Positions 1 to 8,875 are shown, numbered from the stretch's first letter. The stretch is 20,625 nt of DNA from Branchiostoma floridae (GCF_000003815.2 NW_023365716.1:1154550-1175174); one strand, 5' to 3'. The notes: generated by a model not told the origin, from the letters alone. Program-made: numbers and translations.

Positions 1-22
1 TTTGTTGTGTATTCATCTCCAG

Positions 23-156
23 GCTGAGAGTGAGGGCAATGGCATAAAAAGGAGGATCGCGCTGCTGGTAAAAGAGCTGGAGGGCGTCAATGGGAGGAAC
101 GAAGCTCTCAGCGCAAAGATAGAGGAACAAATGAACAGTAGTACCGGCATCGAAGG
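23..156 (+). CDS. Tropomyosin-like exon 3 (134 nt)
   Basis: The exon follows a pyrimidine-rich stretch ending ctccag and is followed by donor gtaggc. It starts in phase 0 and ends in phase 2. It translates from AESEGNGIKRRI to SSTGIEG with no stop. Vertebrate tropomyosin exon 3 also is 134 nt, starts at residue 81 with an AEA sequence, and has RRI at residues 90-92; here RRI falls at the same offset, followed by a matching spacing of L, EL, R, A, K and EE. The peptide fits an alpha-helical coiled coil. GTG donors and weak glycines (GNG, NSSTG) make it less regular than classical tropomyosin. Confidence 0.72.
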
Positions 157-192
157 GTAGGCAGATTAGCATCAGTACATTTATTGTATTTC

Positions 193-404
193 TACTCTCC
201 AAGCAGATGTTAGAATACGGCTGTTGTTTTAGTCGTTTTTATTGGGCTTTCTATTTTGTATATTATTGTATCTTTTATTGTCAAAACCTAACTGGATGGC
301 GGACTTCAAGAAACAATACAAAATAGAAAGCCCGATAAAAATGACTGAAACAACAAGTAAGCAAGCAAAACAACAGCCGGAGTCTAACCTCTGCTTGGGG
401 AGTA
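193..404. mobile_element. 212-bp hairpin MITE, TACTCTCCAAGCAGA ends
   Basis: The left end TACTCTCCAAGCAGATGTTAG is matched by the right end read in reverse complement, TACTCCCCAAGCAGAGGTTAG. The inner arms also pair (GGCTTTCTATTTTGTA on the left against its complement near 315-333), so almost the whole element folds into one hairpin. A second member is at 15856-15970. No transposase is present. The 9-bp flanks match only 6 of 9, so the target duplication is uncertain. It lies in the intron after exon 3. Confidence 0.72.
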
Positions 405-710
405 TCATCTTTCAGCCATACCACGGGTATGGGGAAATATATTGTATTCGTAATGTTTCTTCTTATCTTTTTTTCTCCTGTCTAATCTTCAAAGCTATTC
501 ATCCCCGTCATGGCCAGAGAGTTGCACGCGTCTTTGCAGTCTCTACCAGACTCCGGCCTGGACGAATAGTAATAGGGGACTTTGGCCAAGTTATGAATAA
601 AAGTCTAGTGCATATAGTAATTAATTGGCCTAACTCTGACTGAGATCCTATGGCAACTTATGTGTCCCTATTTGGACAAATTCTTCTCCTTTTTTCATCC
701 AGCTGACACG

Positions 711-725
711 TCTGCTTGGAGATTA
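711..725. repeat. Solo inverted-repeat end (TCTGCTTGGAGATTA)
   Basis: Fifteen bases identical to the right terminal repeat of the 2.1-kb element ending at 18792. No partner end was found nearby, so this is a decayed or solo terminus in the same intron as the 193-404 element. Confidence 0.45.
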
Positions 726-815
726 GCGTCTTTGCCTGATCTTAATTGTTAGCCTATGGAGAGTACCAAAGTGTGTTGTATTTCTCATATAACTCAGATT
801 CCTTGTGTTTATCAG

Positions 816-861
816 GGCCAGGAGAGAGCTGGAAGAACTCGAGGTAGAAGGTGATGAGCGG
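816..861 (+). CDS. Tropomyosin-like exon 4, first half (46 nt)
   Basis: Acceptor tttatcag and donor gtaagt bound a 46-nt exon. Its first base completes the glycine codon split from the previous exon, after which it reads ARRELEELEVEGDER in frame and ends in phase 0. It aligns with the start of tropomyosin exon 4 (residues 126 onward), where invertebrate tropomyosins have a similar R-x-x-LE...DEER pattern. Together with the next exon it totals 118 nt, the classical exon 4 length, so an intron has been gained inside exon 4 here or lost elsewhere. Confidence 0.7.
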
Positions 862-1349
862 GTAAGTCATTGATCTCATCAGGATTGTTTCTTTGATTGT
901 TTATTTCGATCAGGTGATGTTCTGTAGACGATGCTTGGATTTCAACAACAGGCAGAAGGCAATGGTAGAAGTCTAGTCATCTGTCGTACATATCCATGAT
1001 CTCAGCTACATTGAACACCCTATTCTTATTTGATTTTATTTGATATGATTGGAATTGTAACAAGACAATATACCAGCCATACAGATATGGAAGTTGGTGA
1101 CGCGGTTGTACAGCTATATAGATTTAGATACAGATACAGACCCTGTTGTGATACGCCAAAGGGTATCAAAACCTACTATACAGTACAGATTTAGATACAG
1201 ACAAAGCTGTTGTGTTTTGTTGAAAGACGATAATTATTAATCACACGATCTATATAGATACACATAGATATACAATCCATTATTGTCAAGATAATACAAA
1301 ACACAGTTGTTCATATTTTCTTCTATCTCCGTGACATGTTACGCCGCAG
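862..1349. other. Intron between the two halves of exon 4
   Basis: AT-rich intron. The only structure seen is a local duplication: a segment of about 30 bases beginning tagatttagatacaga near 1118 recurs near 1186, both followed by a CTGTTGTG motif. No exon, RNA gene or known repeat was recognised. Confidence 0.5.
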
Positions 1350-1421
1350 ACGCAGATGATGGAAGACGAGCTGAGACACGTGAAGATGATGAAAGAAGAG
1401 ACTGTAACCATGATTAGAGCG
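1350..1421 (+). CDS. Tropomyosin-like exon 4, second half (72 nt)
   Basis: Acceptor acgccgcag and donor gtaaaa bound a 72-nt exon, phase 0 to 0, reading TQMMEDELRHVKMM to TVTMIRA. The M-ED-EL core matches the position of the LENQLKEA / IQLKEA segment of tropomyosin exon 4. Being phase 0 and a multiple of three, it could be skipped without a frameshift. It is unusually methionine-rich (five Met in 24 residues), which is odd for a tropomyosin core position. Confidence 0.68.
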
Positions 1422-1599
1422 GTAAAACCTGTCATTTGTCACAAGTCGATCGTTTTTTATAGTGCCAATGGGATTTTGTCATATGATTTGCATAAAACCT
1501 CCGTCGTTTTAAATCTAGCTTCAAAATAACTATGGTGACAAATCATCCAAAGCAAGTGGTCCGTACTTTGTCAGTACTTTGTACATTTGTGGTTAGTTG

Positions 1600-1946
1600 C
1601 CAAGACTGCTGTTGTTGCCTTCCTGTGGCGTCTGTCAGCACAATTTGTCCGTACGTTTTTTTTTGTGGGGGGGGGGGGGGGGGGCTACGTCTGCCACGTA
1701 TTTCTGTACAGCGCAGGCACGTCGTCCATACTGGCACGTACGTAGGGCTAATCCGCAGCCCGATGGCACACAAAGGTTTGCCTAGTAAAGTTCTACGGCG
1801 TGTCTGCGTGCTCCAGAATCCGTCGGATTCTCTACGAGTTCGTACGGAGGCGGTACTTACCACTTGCGGATCCCAAAAAAGATTGCCCACGTTTTGGCAC
1901 GTAGACAGCACGTATTGGCACGTACGGCGGGTTGTGCCCTTGGCTT
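1600..1946. mobile_element. CGTACG-rich MITE, copy 1 (left end decayed)
   Basis: Over about 300 bases this matches the complete copy at 4826-5161, including GCAGCCCGATGGCACACAAA, the CCGTCGGATTC segment and the right end TACGGCGGGTTGTGCCCTT. The left end is diverged or truncated, so the start is approximate. It contains an 18-base G run (1667-1684) absent from the other copy. Open frames on both strands across it are by-products of low stop density in this GC-rich repeat. Confidence 0.65.
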
Positions 1947-2110
1947 AAGGCGCTGTCTCCTGTCTTCTTCAGAGGTTTTAGTAGTTCGAGACATAATAAG
2001 TACCCTCTAGGCTTTTCTATCAGCAGCCGATGGCTCAAGTTGAGGTACTTGAAAAGTAATGAACAGAATTCATGTCTTAAAAGTAATGAATAAAATTTCT
2101 TACCCCTCAG

Positions 2111-2181
2111 GCCGAGCAGAGAGCTGTGGTGATGAAACGAGAGTTGGAGAAAACAAAAATCACACGCGAGACGCTGGAGAA
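2111..2181 (+). CDS. Tropomyosin-like exon 5 (71 nt)
   Basis: Acceptor cttacccctcag, donor gtgagt. It reads AEQRAVVMKRELEKTKITRE and ends on the first two bases of a lysine codon (phase 2). Length 71 nt and phase 0 to 2 are those of tropomyosin exon 5 (residues 165-188), whose VARKL...DLERAEERAE pattern lines up with AEQRA...ELEKTKITRE. Only 13 bases after the exon, the intron runs into a 226-bp inverted-repeat element. Confidence 0.7.
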
Positions 2182-2194
2182 GTGAGTATATATA

Positions 2195-2420
2195 TATAAC
2201 GCTAGTTCACCTTTATTCGCAGGGTAACCTTTATCCGTTGTATTTAACACCAGGGTATTTCGGGATATCAAGTTGACGGACGGATGCCTCAAACTGCATT
2301 ATAATGAAAAACAAAATGCAATTTGAAGCCACCATCCATCAACGTGATATCCCTAAATATCATGTTTTTAGGTACAACGGATATAGGTTACCCTGCGAAT
2401 CAAGGTGAACTAGCGTTATA
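2195..2420. mobile_element. 226-bp inverted-repeat MITE next to the exon 5 donor
   Basis: The left end TATAACGCTAGTTCACCTT and the reverse complement of the right end are nearly identical for about 45 bases (through CGCAGGGTAACC and ATCCGTTGTA), and weaker pairing continues inward. A TA dinucleotide target is possible. It begins 13 bases after the GT donor of exon 5. A short stretch near 5325-5360 (GGATATCTAAGTTGACG) resembles its interior, so the family is dispersed. Confidence 0.75.
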
Positions 2421-2559
2421 AGCGAAGTTTGTAAAATACACAGAATTCAGACACAAGATGGCTATTCATGTTTTTATTGTCTAAACAAAAATGATCACAT
2501 AAGACTGAATGCATTCAGGAATTCTATGACATAAAGTATGCCAAAAAGAAGGTACTGAA

Positions 2560-2640
2560 GCAACTGGTTATGATTTTGGAAATAGACAGTCGTTTCAGAC
2601 AACCATCCGGTGTCTTTCGTCAGTGACGCTGGACAAATCT
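2560..2640. repeat. Dispersed repeat fragment, copy 1
   Basis: The segment AAGCAACTGG-TATGATTT-GGAAA...TTTCGTCAGTGACGCTG recurs at about 9518-9595 (AAGCAACTGGATATGATTTGGGAAA...TTTTCGTTAGTGACACTG). The copies sit on different sides of their exon 6, so this is an interspersed repeat and not part of the gene duplication. Family not identified. Confidence 0.5.
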
Positions 2641-3159
2641 TCTTGGAGAGAGTTTTTATTTTTATAGCTGTTAATAGATATGCAGCAGAGATCTGGTTGG
2701 AGAACAGGTTTATCCTGAAATAATGAGATAGGGCGAAAAAAACAAGATGTGTAAAATAACGAAAATGGGTAATTTACGTTGCAGCAAGAATTCAAGTGGC
2801 AATCATGGTATAACAGATAATTAATGATTCCTTCCTGTATTGAAGTGAACTGTAGTGTAGTAAAAGTGTGGTAGACTGATATCACCAAGTTGGCAACTAC
2901 ACTCATGGCTTCCAAAGTGACGCCACCAGCTAGTTTCACTTCTACAACTGAAGTCATGACTACCTACCTAGTGTCACTTCTACAACTGCAGTCATGACAA
3001 CCTCGCTGGTATCACTTCTATAAGTACTACAACACAACATATTTTCCCATTTTGGTATATTTTCTCATCATGTTGACCTTCTCCGAAGCGCGCTGATGTC
3101 ATCCATAAAATTCACATGAAACCAAATTCTAAAAACAGAAACGTTCTTACTTTCTCCAG

Positions 3160-3235
3160 GCGAGCGCTGGTGTTGGAACGAAATATTGCGGATGGACAGA
3201 GCGAGGCCGACTCGTGGAAGGCAAAGCTGATCGAG
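3160..3235 (+). CDS. Tropomyosin-like exon 6a (76 nt), proximal alternative
   Basis: Acceptor actttctccag, donor gtgagc. The first base G completes the lysine codon from exon 5, then it reads RALVLERNIADGQSEADSWK and AKLIE, ending in phase 0. It is exactly 76 nt, the size of vertebrate tropomyosin exons 6a and 6b, which are themselves mutually exclusive. A second 76-nt exon of identical phase lies at 9363. Because each is 76 nt with unequal end phases, using both in one mRNA would shift the frame, so the choice is exclusive. Confidence 0.68.
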
Positions 3236-3282
3236 GTGAGCTTTCACTTTGTTATCACCCGGGACTGTCCAGAGATTTATGA

Positions 3283-3741
3283 GCGAAGATTGAGCGTGTC
3301 CAGAAGAGAGCCCTGAGGATCATACTGGGACCAGAGTACGCCACCTATGAGTCTGCTCTGCGCATAACAGGCCTCAGTCGTCTGGACTCTAGAAGGGACA
3401 TCCTGTGTCTCAGATATGCGCAATCTCTTGCAAACTCTAGCAGATACAGTTCATGGCTCCCACTGCGGCGGGGGGATATCCACAACAGAACTTTAATAAA
3501 AAAAATGTCAGCTTCACCAGTTTCATATGTAGGACGTCCCGGTTTAGTAACAGCACTCTCCCCTATTGCGTTAGACTCCCCAATGAAAACTTGTAGCGTT
3601 TTAAGAATCGGACACGTTAGTTTTAGCGAATTTAATATGTTGTATGTATGTATGTATACCGTTAATGAGAAGAGATCAATGTACAAAAATTGCAATTCAG
3701 CCCTTGGGCTGCAACAGTTTTTTTTTTAATCTAATAAACCA
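3283..3741 (+). pseudogene. 5'-truncated LINE: C-terminus of ORF2 and 3' tail
   Basis: One open frame runs from 3283 to the stop at 3727-3729. It begins IERVQKRALRIILGPEY, the conserved post-reverse-transcriptase motif (ERxQKRALRII) of CR1/L2/Jockey-type LINE ORF2 proteins, followed by RLDSRRDILCLRYAQSL, also typical. A TGA at 3280 precedes it and the catalytic reverse transcriptase region is absent, as expected for 5'-truncated retroposition. The 3' part has a short TATG repeat and an AATAAA near 3733. Inserted 47 bases after exon 6a on the gene's strand. Confidence 0.7.
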
Positions 3742-4301
3742 TTTCTCTCTCTCTTCACTTTTACTTTGACTTTCACTTTGAGCATTTTGTGCGCTCAGGC
3801 TGTGCAGATCTCTTAGCCTGACTCTTCCCACTGGCCAGGCCCCTACAAACCACTAAGTCTAAAGTCTCATTTTTTAAAAATTTTATTTATTTATTTCAAC
3901 TCCCTCATCATACATGCATGTAAAATGAGTTGGACAAAAGTGACAGGCATAAGTCCTTTTCCTCGCCTTGGCCCAATCAAAATAAACTAAAATTTCATAA
4001 ACAAATCAACGTTAATAATATATATAAATACAAAACGTTGCACCCGGCCGGGCTCCGAAGACACAGATTTGTCCGAAGCCACATTATTGTGTTATGATTT
4101 TGGTATGGCGGCATTGAAAAGGCGTCCCCTAACAAGAACCATCTGTTCCGCCATGCCTTCCACTATATGTTGGAGAACCTTAATACCTTAATAGGTAAAT
4201 AAATAAATATGTACTGTGATAACTTTCCAAATAACTAGCCAATCGGACCCCAGTTAGGCTTAGGTCACCGGTACCGGGATGCTTAAAGAAACGAAAAGTT
4301 A

Positions 4302-4627
4302 AATTGTATACCTAGAAATAAACATAAAGCATGCCTTTGAATCCTATTTTGACATTTTGTGTATTTTGGTGTCTTTTATATCGTTCTTTTCGCTCCCGAA
4401 AGCTGCCCGGCCGGACCCCGGTTTAGAAATGTGACCTAAGCCTAACTTCTAAACCGGGCTGCATGTGGAAACCAAAGATAGAAATGTATACGTAAAAATA
4501 TACACAAATAGTGCCCATGACTATTCTCTTCGGGTCTTGTGTAGTCTGGTGTCTTTTATCACTGTATCATACTTTTTATTACCCGAAAGCTGCCTGGCCA
4601 GGTGCAGGGTTTGTAAACCTGACCTAA
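4302..4627. repeat. Diverged tandem duplication, two units of about 150-175 bp
   Basis: Unit 1 (about 4302-4440) and unit 2 (about 4480-4627) share in order a GTATAC start, a TGGTGTCTTTTAT block, CCCGAAAGCTGCC, GGCC-GG and a TGACCTAAG end. AAATAAACA-like and CCGG-rich patches flank it. No coding potential. It fills the intron between exon 6a and the proximal last exon. Confidence 0.55.
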
Positions 4628-4706
4628 GCTTTAGGAAACATGGCCCTGACCTGTGACATTCTACAGATTTCCAACCTCACCCTGTTTTGTACTTTTAATT
4701 TTCCAG

Positions 4707-4742
4707 CTTCAACGAGAACTTGAGGATATGGAGTGTAAATAA
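4707..4742 (+). CDS. Last coding exon of the proximal module
   Basis: Follows acceptor taattttccag. It continues exon 6a in phase 0 as LQRELEDMECK and stops at TAA (4740-4742). The ELxxELEDM pattern resembles the ELDHALNDM type tropomyosin C-terminus. A possible donor gtaaat begins at 4735 and a polyadenylation hexamer AATAAA spans 4738-4743, overlapping the stop codon. The product would have about 224 residues if 80 precede the window, against 284 or about 248 for classical tropomyosins, because exon 7 and 8 equivalents (residues 214-257) were not found. Confidence 0.55.
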   Translation, partial: LQRELEDMECK

Positions 4743-4825
4743 AACTGCTGGAGGCCTGGGTAGCTGCACAGGGTAACTATGCCGCTTTTCGAAATACCGG
4801 GAAGAATAGCGGTACAATATCACTG

Positions 4826-5161
4826 AAGCTAAGGACACAACCCGCCGTACGTGCAATTTGTCCGTACGCTTAAGTTTTGGGAGGCCACGTCCGCCACGTA
4901 TTTCTGAAACGTTCAGGCTGTACAGGGCAGGCGCATCGCCCGTACTGCCACGTACGGGGAGGGAATCCGCAGCCCGATGGCACACAAAGTTTTGCCTGCA
5001 CGTAAAGTTCTACGGTGTGTCTGCGTGCTTCAAAATCCGTCGGATTCCCTACGAGTTCGTGCGCAGGCGGTACTTTCAACTTAGGGATCCCAAGAGATTG
5101 CCCACGTTTTGGCACGTAGACAGCACGTATTTGCACGTACGGCGGGTTGTGCCCTTAGCTT
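4826..5161. mobile_element. CGTACG-rich MITE, complete copy (336 bp)
   Basis: The ends form a 31-bp terminal inverted repeat with one mismatch: AAGCTAAGGACACAACCCGC on the left against AAGCTAAGGGCACAACCCGC read from the right, continuing CGTACGTGCAA. The interior is rich in CACGTA/CGTACG motifs that can pair internally. No clear target duplication was seen. A second copy lies at about 1600-1946. No transposase; superfamily not assigned. Confidence 0.75.
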
Positions 5162-5516
5162 TATGGAGATCCTAATAAAGCCTAAGTATTCCTACGAAGG
5201 TCATGAAAGTTCTACCAATTTTGTTTTTAAAAAGCGCACGAAACACATGTGAAAATAACACGTGTCTTATTCACGACCTTGTGAAAAACACACGAATTTT
5301 ATGCAAAATCACCAGCCTGGCAGGATATCTAAGTTGACGAAGCCGGCTCAAATGTGCTAGTAGTTGGTATCAGCTCCCGTCTCGGTTAAGATATGGGCAC
5401 AGTAACCGCAATGATGTATATAGGCTTTTTTATAGGCCGTTTTGGCTTGGTAAGGAGAAGAAGGATGATCTAAAGTGTGTTGGTGACAAGCTTTTTATTT
5501 TCTTGTTTCTTTTCAG

Positions 5517-5582
5517 GCAAGTGAGAGCCATCCAACACAACGTGTGTGTTACTACACCAGGCTACCCCGTCATAACTTGTAA
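5517..5582 (+). other. Candidate terminal or 3' UTR exon of the proximal module
   Basis: A long pyrimidine tract ending ttcttttcag precedes GCAAGTGAGAGCC. The same acceptor and exon start recur, diverged, at 15008 in the distal module. Joined to the cryptic donor at 4735, it gives TGC AAG TGA, that is, Cys-Lys-stop, the same ending as the unspliced exon. Joined directly to exon 6a in phase 0, it would read 21 residues (ASESHPTQRVC...) to TAA at 5580-5582. Which use is real cannot be told from sequence; conservation of the acceptor favours an exon. Confidence 0.45.
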
Positions 5583-6339
5583 TGGAATGACATTTTGAAA
5601 AGAAAACAAAGCAAAAATTGTAATGTTTTGTAACAGCATGCCAACACAATAACTAGCCTGTTTGCCTCTCAAAATCATCATAAGAGAATGTTGTATGTTG
5701 GATTCATAAGCTCTTTAACTTTGGACACACCATTCTTCTCCGTAAATTCTTATTATAGCGTGGCTGTCCGGCCACAGTTTGGGCATAGAAAGGTTGGAAA
5801 TGTGGTTAACCGGTTGAGTGTTAGACGTGGTGTTGTTCTAAACGGGTGATTCTATGTTTGAATTTACTTATGAACGTTAAGATTTTGTGGGGTTTTAGAA
5901 AGATTGTAGTCGCTAATTATAATGTTATCTGAGCCAGTTGATTGTATCATTATATTTACTAAGTATTAGAAATTACACTTAATGAATTAAGGTCAAGTGT
6001 CAATAAGATTAAGTGTCCGTAACTCTGATGAGTTTACGTTCTGAAGTGATTGGTCATCAGTATTGATCTTGAAGAAGGCGACAGTGCTAGTGGTCGTTAG
6101 AAATTCGATCCGTGTGTACTTTTGTGTTGGAAGAAAGTTTAGCTTTGTACTATGATTACTACCAACACAGATGAGCTTTTATGATAATTATTGGAATTTG
6201 GGATAGATGCTGGAAATATCGGACACTGTTTTAAATTCATAAATGAATTGCATGTTTATGGAGAACTTAACTGTTAACTGTTTTCAGAATACTAGTAACA
6301 CTGACAAACACTTGCGGGTAATTATTTGTGTCTTTTTCT

Positions 6340-6439
6340 NNNNNNNNNNNNNNNNNNNNNNNNNNNNNNNNNNNNNNNNNNNNNNNNNNNNNNNNNNNNN
6401 NNNNNNNNNNNNNNNNNNNNNNNNNNNNNNNNNNNNNNN
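6340..6439. other. Assembly gap (100 N)
   Basis: Exactly 100 unknown bases, probably a placeholder of fixed size. Any translation across it is meaningless. Confidence 0.95.
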
Positions 6440-6860
6440 AAAAGATACATACATATACATTAAAATCTCTACATGTACCATTAGTGATAACAGTTCTGGG
6501 AAAAGAATTTCTGTAGAACATTTCTGAATTCAGCAAGCTGGACAATGGTATTATTGGAGGACGTTAATCGCTGTAGAAAAGAATAACAAATCAACTTGTA
6601 GCCACAATGAGAAATATCAGGTGCACAGGAATTATGACGTAGGTTGGGACAGAAGTTTATAGTAGATTTGTGGCAATGTTTTTTACTATGGTGAACTTAA
6701 TACATTTGTGTAGCGGTTTTTGGTTACTAACGTTTATCTGTACTTTGGTGCGAGGCGGTTTCAATAAAAGACGGCAGCATTTGTCAATAAACGTCATTAT
6801 TACGTCATATCGACGTGTCACCAGCGTTTCATGTTTTCTCGTCACTTTTAATGAATTACT

Positions 6861-7548
6861 AGTACTATTTGTAAGAAAGTATTGGTAAGAAACAAGTGGC
6901 TACATGTTGATTTGGTTACATGAATGTCATTCGCGAGCATCAAGTTGCGGTCACCCCCCCCCCCCCCCCAAAAAAAAGAAGTTTTCATTCTTGCTGTAAA
7001 TCGTACATAGCAGCTACAAAACGAGGAAATGTATACCGTAGATTTTAAGAATATATCGGAAAACATATACTAATGTCAGAGAATACTGACATCGATTCAA
7101 ATGTCAAAAAGAAGATGTGATAAAATAGAATGAAGAATCTATTGTTCAATATTCCACACTGTGTGTTTTTTAAGCCTTCCTGATCACTTAGATTTCACAA
7201 TGAAGGCAAGTTTTTACAAACCATTTTATCAGCACGCTCGCATCAGCTTTGTGGTCCCCAGAGGATGTCATCCATATTGTCAAAACAACATGGCCTTACC
7301 ATGCGTTGTCCGTGATTTTCGGCACCTGTACATGTTCAAATTTGTGGGTGAAATAAGAACGTTGTTATGAATTATTGTTTGTACCATTTATTGACAACTG
7401 AGAAGTAAAGAATCCAGAGCATTGGTCTGTAGCTTGGTTACTGTCGGTATGTATGGCACACCCAATACGCATGGAATACTAGTATTTCGGTCAGCCTTTT
7501 TACCGGAAAACAGAGGAAACACAGCTAAACAAATTCTGAAAACAAACA
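6861..7548. other. Intergenic or intronic stretch, nothing recognised
   Basis: AT-rich sequence with a 16-base C run followed by 8 A (6954-6977). No exon-like coding, RNA gene or terminal repeat was recognised. It would be intron if exon 5 is spliced to exon 6b. Confidence 0.4.
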
Positions 7549-7917
7549 TGGCCGCCGGACCGCCGCCGCCCGGCCCGTCGTCTCATGCATTTTCTGACGA
7601 TTTCTTCATTCCAGGGCCATATGTAGATTATTTTGTGGCAAAACATAGCGACCTGTCATGTTTACTCATCAAAACATACTGTATTTCAGTAGATTATTCA
7701 CTCCTTCATGTGTTTTCCGGTGTTTAACTGTGTTTTCCTCTGTTTTCAGGTAAAAAGGCTGACCCCTAGTATTTTATACACGAGTAGACAACTGGTAGAA
7801 CTAGTTCAGGCCGGATTCTTTCACCGAATTAAAATCACTCCTCCACATAATTACAGGTTGGCTGTTTGCAAACTTCGCGTGGTTTTGTGTTGTTACCATG
7901 GTACCAAGGCTTGAAGC
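7549..7917 (+). other. Possible coding relic: MAAGPPPPGP start and an LYTSRQL segment
   Basis: A good initiation context (aaacATGG at 7553) opens a GC-rich start reading MAAGPPPPGPSSHAFSDDF; the frame closes at 7725-7727. After a pyrimidine tract and cag (about 7749), a second open frame reads VKRLTPSILYTSRQLVEL to a stop at 7912-7914. The LYTSRQL type motif is reminiscent of N-terminal segments of retrotransposon ORF2 proteins in this kind of genome, but I cannot confirm this. It may be a relic of a mobile element or a small two-exon gene. Confidence 0.22.
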
Positions 7918-8250
7918 AAGGAGGATAAACCTCCTTGCATAAAGAATGGCAGTCGCTGACAATACATTTCCTTATTACAATATCCGGACGGGAGACCTGG
8001 CGCATCCCCGTCTTGTAAATAGCCAGCGAAAGGGTATGTCACCCTGTAAGGGGCGGTATAACCCCGTCATGTGTAAGCACGTCGACCGATGATAATGATG
8101 ATTACTAGTATTACAATATCATTCTTAACCCCCCATTTTTAACATTAATGTCATAGAAGTTTGGGGATATGATCCACGCCTCTAGCACGTAAAAGAACCC
8201 GCCAGACTTATTACAAAAACTACCGGTGTGAGTGAATAAAATAAGTATGT
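7916..8250. repeat. SINE-like fragments with a perfect 9-bp hairpin
   Basis: It starts with GCAAGGAGG, loop ATAAA, CCTCCTTGC (7916-7938), a perfect 9-bp stem. Further along are motifs common in tRNA-type SINEs of marine invertebrates (GGGAGACCTGGCGCATCC, GTAAATAGCCAGCGAAAGGG) and, at 8185-8230, GCACGTAAAAGAACCC...CCGGTGTGAGTG, which is shared in diverged form with the SINE at 8876-9305. Confidence 0.45.
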
Positions 8251-8497
8251 TCGGATATGTAGTTCGTACTGTTCGGTACAAAGCTGATGTGCTATACCTT
8301 AAAGTGGTATACCTTAAGTGGTATACTTTGTGTGCAATACAAACAACAACGACAAAGATTTTAAATTGAAACGGAGACACCCGGTGGAGCGGTGGGCGTG
8401 ACCCTTATCGGATACAAATCTAAGCCATTCCAAAGACAACTCGGCTGATTTAAAGCAGGTCATTATAATAGTAAAATGAGGATGGCTGAGGTTAAAG

Positions 8498-8597
8498 NNN
8501 NNNNNNNNNNNNNNNNNNNNNNNNNNNNNNNNNNNNNNNNNNNNNNNNNNNNNNNNNNNNNNNNNNNNNNNNNNNNNNNNNNNNNNNNNNNNNNNNN
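8498..8597. other. Assembly gap (100 N)
   Basis: Exactly 100 unknown bases. Downstream (8600-8790) is a quasi-periodic AT-rich stretch with repeated TTTTTGGCA and GTGCAATTT motifs, which may explain the assembly break. Confidence 0.95.
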
Positions 8598-8875
8598 TAC
8601 ATTCGCAGAATTCAGAACTTTTGCACCGGAACGTTTATGGCAAATTTCCATAATTTGAGCAATTTTTGCACCAATCACCTTCCATATCATTTTCCCCTTT
8701 TCATTTTTGTGTGCAATTTTTGGCATTTTTTGGCATATTTGTGCTAATTTTACAGTTGCTTTGTGCAATTTGTAGTAAGTTCGAAAACTTCTACTGTGTG
8801 TAAACGGATAAAAAGTGATGCGCGCGTGGATATCATCCATATTATCCGATCAGTCTGGCCTAATGATGAACTATT

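Larger units (their letters stand above)
5517..6860 (+). repeat. Segmental duplicate, proximal copy
   Basis: Collinear similarity to 15008-16190. Matching blocks include the terminal-exon acceptor, GTTTGCCTCTCAAAATCAT (5660), ATTCATAAGCTCTT (5701), GCCACAG-TTGGGCATAG (5771), and about 170 bases at 6673-6845 containing ACATTTGTGTAGCGGTTTTT and TGTCAATAAACGTCAT. Insertions such as the N gap interrupt it. With the paired exons 6a/6b and the paired last exons, this marks a tandem duplication of the gene's 3' end. AATAAA at 6763 is a candidate polyadenylation signal. Confidence 0.7.

Noticed and set aside
1532-1948. Open frames of 120-140 codons on both strands
   Set aside because: They lie in a GC-rich MITE copy and run through an 18-base G run (poly-Gly or poly-Pro). 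The other copy does not keep the frames.
3116-3316. A 66-codon frame running through exon 6a as a small gene
   Set aside because: Its coding-like part is just exon 6a (3160-3235); the rest is intron and LINE edge.
6243-6545. Open frames spanning the N gap
   Set aside because: More than a third of each translation is unknown sequence. The same applies at 8463-8840.
6657-6845. Minus-strand peptide conserved between 6657-6845 and 15950-16132 as a real protein
   Set aside because: The conservation follows from the segmental duplication; one copy has frame-changing differences at both ends, and no start context or splice sites were seen.
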